A stretch of DNA of 64,000 bases from Nitratireductor aquimarinus (GTDB lineage Bacteria > Pseudomonadota > Alphaproteobacteria > Rhizobiales > Rhizobiaceae), in assembly GCF_046773475.1 (NCBI RefSeq), contig NZ_CP177239.1, forward strand, positions 3,534,001 through 3,598,000. The letters are read 5' to 3'. The notes beneath the pieces were generated by a model. It searched no databases, had not been told where the DNA came from, and saw only the letters and a list, made by a program, of their open reading frames with translations. Shown here one piece after another: positions 61,614-64,000 of the stretch. The position numbers were made by a program, and so were the translations under genes. The stretch's first letter is position 1; every line of letters begins with the position of its first letter.

Positions 61614-62537
61614 TCAGAACTGGTAGCGGCGCAGCCGCCGCTGGATGCCGAACAGATAGATCGACACGCCGATGAGAATGATGACGAACATGGCGGTGGC
61701 GATGGCCGCGCCCAGGTTCGGGTCACCCAGCTGAAGCTGGAAGCCGAAGAAGGTGCGGAACATGAACGTGCCCAGAATGTCGGTCGAGAAATCCGGTCCC
61801 GCCAGCGCGCCCTGCGTGGCGTAGATCAGGTCGAATGCGTTGAAATTGCCGACAAAGGTGAGGATTGAGATGATGCCGATGGCGGGCAGGATCAGCGGCA
61901 GTTTGACCTTCCAGAACTGGGACATGCCGGTGATGCCGTCGCATTCGGCGGCTTCCAGAAGCTCGTCCGGGATGGAGAGCAGCGCGGCATAGATCAGCAT
62001 CATCGGAATGCCGACGAACTGCCACACCGAAATCAGCGCCAGCGTCGTCAGCGCGTAGGCTTCCTTGCCGAGCCAGGGCTGGAAAAGGCTTTTCAGGCCG
62101 ACCATGTCGAGCAGGTTGGGGGCCACGCCCCATAACGGGCTCAGGATGAGTTTCCACGCAAAGCCTGCAATGACGAAGGAAAGGATCGTCGGGATGAAGA
62201 TGGCCGTACGATAGAAGGAGCGCATGCGCAGGCGCGGGCTTGAAAGCAGCGCAGCCAGAAGAATGCCGATCGGGTTCTGCACGATCATGTGAACGATGAA
62301 GAACCAGGTATTGTTCTTGAGCGCGTTCCAGAACTGATCCGACCATTGCGGATCGCCGAACAGGGCGCGGAAGTTTTGCAGGCCCACATAGACCTGGCTG
62401 TTTTCCACGTCGCTGTACATGGCCAGCTGCAGTGTGCTGAACAGCGGGATGATCATGATGGCCGTGTAGATCAGCACGGCGGGCGCCAGAAACACGGCGA
62501 TATGCCAGCGTATGGGCTTCTTGGTGGCTTGGGCCAT
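61614..62537 (-). CDS. Sugar ABC transporter permease, MalF type
   Basis: This 307-aa permease has about six membrane segments and the CUT1 EAA loop EAAECDGITGMSQFWKVKLP. It pairs with the MalG-type permease, which starts 16 bp after its stop. A 183-bp gap with repeats and hairpins separates it from the binding-protein gene upstream. Confidence 0.87.
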   Translation of the reverse strand: MAQATKKPIRWHIAVFLAPAVLIYTAIMIIPLFSTLQLAMYSDVENSQVYVGLQNFRALFGDPQWSDQFWNALKNNTWFFIVHMIVQNPIGILLAALLSSPRLRMRSFYRTAIFIPTILSFVIAGFAWKLILSPLWGVAPNLLDMVGLKSLFQPWLGKEAYALTTLALISVWQFVGIPMMLIYAALLSIPDELLEAAECDGITGMSQFWKVKLPLILPAIGIISILTFVGNFNAFDLIYATQGALAGPDFSTDILGTFMFRTFFGFQLQLGDPNLGAAIATAMFVIILIGVSIYLFGIQRRLRRYQF

Positions 62538-62550
62538 GGAACGTCTCTCT

Positions 62551-62720
62551 GGAGCATTTCCCGTTCGGAATGAACCAATGCGAATGAAAAGGAATTGCTC
62601 AACTTATTGAATCTGGAGCCATTTCTTGCCGATCAGGTGATTTCATCTGATCGGAAAAGGCTCTATGGCGCCGGGCCCGCGCAGGTGGCGGACCCGGCTT
62701 CCTGTTCAAAGGATCAGGAT
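62551..62720. repeat. Intergenic repeat and hairpins between binding protein and permease genes
   Basis: An AGCAATTCC-type element spans 62551-62603 with near-perfect arms at 62552-62561 and 62591-62600, related to 23709-23761. A dyad GATCAGGTGA/TCATCTGATC (62631-62652) and a GC-rich hairpin near 62670-62698 follow. Such stems just after a binding-protein gene often stabilise or partly end the transcript. Confidence 0.55.
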
Positions 62721-63977
62721 TTACTGCTGCGGCTCGTACCAGCCTGCCAGACCGTCCTGAAGCTGCTTCGCGCCATCCTCGGGCGACTGTGCGCCGCGCA
62801 GAACATTGGCCGAGACGTTCCACATCTCGTTCCAGAGGTTCGGCGTGCCGCGCGAGATGATCTGATGCGCGGGACGGATGGTGGATTTGCAGTTTTCGCG
62901 CCAGGAAACGAATTCCTGCGCCAGCGGATCTTCCATCTCGACCGTTTCGCTGGAGAGCGAGAAGAAGCCCGGCAGCGAGTTGGCGTAGAGCGAGGCGAAC
63001 TCAGCCGAACCGACCCAGTTCAGGAAGGTGCGGGCGGCTTCCGCATTCTCGGTCTTGGCGTTCATGCCGATGCCGATATCCGTGTGATCGGAGATGTAGC
63101 ACTCGTCGCCGGCGTTCTGCACCGGCGGTGCGAATGCGCCCAGCTTGAAGTCGGCCTGGTCATTGAAGATCGAGATTTCCCACGAACCGGCGGGGAAGAT
63201 CGCCGCGCGGCCGAGCGTGAACAGGTTCTGGCTGTCGGGATAGGCCTGCGCCTCATAGCCGTCGCCCAGATAGGGCGCCCATGCGGCGAGCTGGCGGAAG
63301 GGCTCGACCCACTGGTCGTCAGTGAGCTTCTGCTCGCCGCTGATCAGCGCCAGACGGCCTTCTTCGCCTTTCCAGTAGTTCGGGCCGATATTGGTGTAGC
63401 CCATCGTGGCGGCTTCCCACTGGTCCTTGGCGCCCATGGCCATGGGAATGTAGGTGCCGTCTTCCTTGATCTTCTCGAGAACGGCGAAGAACTCTTCATT
63501 GGTCTTCGGCGGCTCGATGCCCAGCTCTTCGAAAGCGTCGGCATTGTAGATGAAGCCGTGGATCACGGACGCCATCGGCACGCAGAAGGTTTCCGCGCCG
63601 TCATCCGTGCTCCATGCGGCCTTCGCCACGTCGGAGAAGTTCGCCATGTTCTCCAGATCCTGGATCGCCGACAGGTGACCCTTCTGGTAGAGGCTGAGCG
63701 ATGCGTCGAACGGACGGCAGGTGATCAGGTCGCCAGCCGTGCCGGCGTCCAGCTTGGAATTGAGGACCGCGTTGTACTCGGTCGGCGCGCTCGGCGCGAA
63801 CTTGACCTTGATGCCGGGATTCTTGGCTTCGAAAGCCGGGATGAGCTTTTCCTGCCAGATGGTCAGGTCGTCATTGCGCCAGCTTTCGATGGTGAGCTCG
63901 GCATCCTGCGCCATCGCCACGCCGGACGCGCCGAGCATGGTTGCGGCGAGTAACGCCAGTTTGGTGGATTTCATCAT
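62721..63977 (-). CDS. Sugar ABC transporter substrate-binding protein (family 1)
   Basis: This 418-aa periplasmic receptor has a signal peptide (MMKSTKLALLAATMLGASGVAMA) and then QDAELTIESWRNDDLTIWQE, typical of CUT1 sugar receptors. The ligand is unknown; disaccharides, sugar acids or glucosides are all possible. It is the first gene of the operon with two permeases, a Gfo/Idh oxidoreductase and an ATPase. GGGAGAAG precedes the start. Confidence 0.87.
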   Translation of the reverse strand: MMKSTKLALLAATMLGASGVAMAQDAELTIESWRNDDLTIWQEKLIPAFEAKNPGIKVKFAPSAPTEYNAVLNSKLDAGTAGDLITCRPFDASLSLYQKGHLSAIQDLENMANFSDVAKAAWSTDDGAETFCVPMASVIHGFIYNADAFEELGIEPPKTNEEFFAVLEKIKEDGTYIPMAMGAKDQWEAATMGYTNIGPNYWKGEEGRLALISGEQKLTDDQWVEPFRQLAAWAPYLGDGYEAQAYPDSQNLFTLGRAAIFPAGSWEISIFNDQADFKLGAFAPPVQNAGDECYISDHTDIGIGMNAKTENAEAARTFLNWVGSAEFASLYANSLPGFFSLSSETVEMEDPLAQEFVSWRENCKSTIRPAHQIISRGTPNLWNEMWNVSANVLRGAQSPEDGAKQLQDGLAGWYEPQQ

Positions 63978-64000
63978 GGTCTTCTCCCTGGTTTGCCCCG

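Overview
The window is GC-rich, densely coded DNA from an alphaproteobacterium. The most likely placement is the Hyphomicrobiales (rhizobia-like order). This rests on the many high-affinity ABC/TRAP uptake systems, a short tail-less second FtsZ of the rhizobial FtsZ2 type, an arginase/ornithine cyclodeaminase pair with an Lrp regulator, and intergenic inverted repeats of a style common in that order. I did not compute composition or run any search, so the placement is an inference. I see no rRNA, tRNA, CRISPR array, prophage or transposase.

Layout: (1) 54-5416, a PotFGHI/PotABCD-like ABC importer plus an aldehyde dehydrogenase, ended by a strong hairpin terminator and facing a convergent LysR gene (5483-6403). 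(2) 6530-10328, three genes that together look like a glucosylglycerate module: a GH13_18 phosphorylase, a phosphoglycerate-sugar phosphatase and a GT81-type synthase. (3) 10503-18820, mixed genes: ftsZ2, a methyltransferase, a secreted GH5 glycosidase, two Gfo/Idh/MocA oxidoreductases, an Lrp regulator and the arginase-ornithine cyclodeaminase pair. (4) 18821-24873, on the minus strand, a compact and unusual cluster: GNAT-like protein, asparagine synthase, acyl carrier protein, AMP-forming acyl ligase and NH3-dependent NAD synthase homologue. It looks like a small-molecule or surface-modification pathway that I cannot name.

(5) 25050-33538, a LysR regulator followed by a minus-strand operon with a complete Liv-type ABC importer, an amidase and a D-aminoacylase. 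(6) 33720-40226, a second polyamine-type ABC importer with a class III aminotransferase, controlled by a divergent XRE-cupin (PuuR-like) regulator. (7) 40370-45392, a five-gene Dpp/Opp-type importer. (8) 45510-48185, a large acyl-CoA synthetase-GNAT fusion of the protein acetyltransferase (Pat) type. (9) 48186-48687, a roughly 500-bp non-coding stretch filled with two families of inverted repeats. (10) 48688-57610, a minus-strand set (N-formylglutamate amidohydrolase-like protein, TRAP transporter, glutamine-synthetase-like ligase, aldehyde dehydrogenase, Fe-alcohol dehydrogenase) with a divergent RpiR regulator. (11) 57811-63977, a GntR regulator and a sugar ABC importer with an oxidoreductase.

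The recurring theme is scavenging of nitrogenous organic solutes (polyamines, arginine/ornithine, amides, peptides, perhaps amino alcohols) with dedicated catabolic enzymes beside each transporter. The two parts that most deserve follow-up are the ligase-carrier-amidotransferase cluster at 18821-24873 and the proposed gamma-glutamylation pathway with its own TRAP transporter at 48688-56606.
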